The notes under the pieces were generated by a model. It was not told the origin of the DNA and did no database searches. It worked only from the letters and a program-made list of their open reading frames with translations. DNA of 5,571 nucleotides from an uncultured Mycoplasmatota bacterium (GTDB lineage Bacteria; Bacillota_I; Bacilli_A; RF39; UBA660). The stretch is taken from positions 1 to 5,571 of the forward strand of contig CAOKUH010000093.1 in the NCBI GenBank assembly GCA_948472605.1. Reading direction: 5' to 3'. Below, one piece after another: positions 5,265-5,571 of the stretch; position 1 is the stretch's first letter; each line of letters starts with the position of its first letter. The position numbers and the translations under genes are program-made.

Positions 5265-5281
5265 CCACACAACCTCATTTT

Positions 5282-5571
5282 TTATTTTTCAAAATCATCA
5301 CTTTTATCAATATTTTTATTATTTTGTATTATACCTAATTCATTATCATCAATTATTTCCTCATCATATAAATCGTTTATAAAATCATCATATTTATTGC
5401 TAGAGAAGAATTTATCTTGTAAGAATTTAATAAATTTTTGCCATAATTCTTTAAAATAATTTAAAGTTTCTTCTAGTTTTGATACTTTATATTCCAACTC
5501 ATAAATGGTATCATTGGCATCATTTAAGTCATACTCTAATTCTTCAATTCTATCATCACGAGTTTTGATTT
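5282..5571 (-). CDS. MobV-type relaxase, C-terminal end (runs off the right edge)
   Basis: The frame is open from the right edge to the TAA at 5282, giving 95 complete codons. The visible part is a Glu/Leu-rich coiled coil (DDRIEELEYD ... IYELEYKVSKLEETL), then an aromatic amphipathic segment (YFKELWQKFIKFLQDKFF), then an acidic tail ending DKSDDFEK. This is the usual C-terminal layout of Firmicute MobV/Pre relaxases, where the coiled coil serves dimerisation and membrane or coupling-protein contact. No relaxase catalytic motif is in view, so the call rests on the tail pattern and on finding the N-terminal part of the same family at the left edge. A TTG at 5497 would open only a fragment and is not a true start. 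The protein continues to the right of the window. Confidence 0.62.
   Translation of the reverse strand, partial: IKTRDDRIEELEYDLNDANDTIYELEYKVSKLEETLNYFKELWQKFIKFLQDKFFSSNKYDDFINDLYDEEIIDDNELGIIQNNKNIDKSDDFEK

Noticed and set aside
5204..5278. ATG at 5278 as start of the first transglutaminase-like gene
   Set aside because: It has no ribosome binding site, the extra 25 residues overlap the candidate promoter, and AAGGGGG stands before the ATG at 5203.
1..5571. Direct joining of the two window ends into one complete relaxase gene
   Set aside because: The frames happen to fit, but the joint would replace the expected His after KTP and omit the middle of the protein, so sequence is missing between the ends.
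1..5571. CRISPR arrays, tRNA or rRNA genes
   Set aside because: No regularly spaced repeats and no cloverleaf or rRNA-like segments were seen on either strand.

Overview
The window is very A+T-rich, with strong AGGAGG-type ribosome binding sites and compact minus-strand operons. It looks like an accessory region from a low-G+C Firmicute, perhaps a gut clostridium or an Erysipelotrichia-type organism. The host is inferred from composition and from the protein families. The core genes are those of a small mobilizable element: a large serine recombinase, a MobV/Pre-type relaxase and a short cargo operon. The overall plan resembles Tn4451-type mobilizable transposons.

Reading down the minus strand from the right edge, the layout is as follows. 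(1) 5571-5282 is the C-terminal end of a MobV relaxase. (2) 5203-4505 and 4489-3785 form a two-gene operon; both products carry Cys-His-Asp triads like those of transglutaminase-like or papain-like enzymes. (3) 3784-3549 is a non-coding stretch with a candidate promoter, several hairpins and a rho-independent terminator; it may be a small RNA or an attenuator leader. (4) 3548-3276 is a 90-aa protein of unknown function. (5) 3275-3166 holds a 48-bp imperfect palindrome with the size and position of a serine-recombinase attachment site, followed by a hairpin that buries the recombinase Shine-Dalgarno sequence. (6) 3165-2702 and 1816-435 are the two halves of one large serine recombinase gene. 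(7) 454-1 is the N-terminal third or so of a MobV relaxase, overlapping the recombinase end by 20 nt.

The most striking feature is what splits the recombinase. An 885-bp insertion (1817-2701) has perfect 18-bp inverted repeats close to both ends and is flanked by a 4-bp direct repeat (TGTC on the + strand). It carries a single gene, for a 224-aa HD-domain phosphohydrolase, read opposite to its surroundings and equipped with its own promoter, ribosome binding site and terminator. There is no transposase. Deleting the insertion with one copy of the 4-bp repeat rejoins the recombinase exactly in frame as a 613-aa protein. This is therefore a transposase-less passenger cassette, like the mobile insertion cassettes described in Bacillus, that has knocked out the integrase of its host element.

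Both window edges lie inside MobV genes on the same strand: the N-terminal part at the left and a C-terminal part at the right. Either two related elements sit in tandem, or the parent molecule is a small circle opened inside mob. The window alone cannot decide between these.
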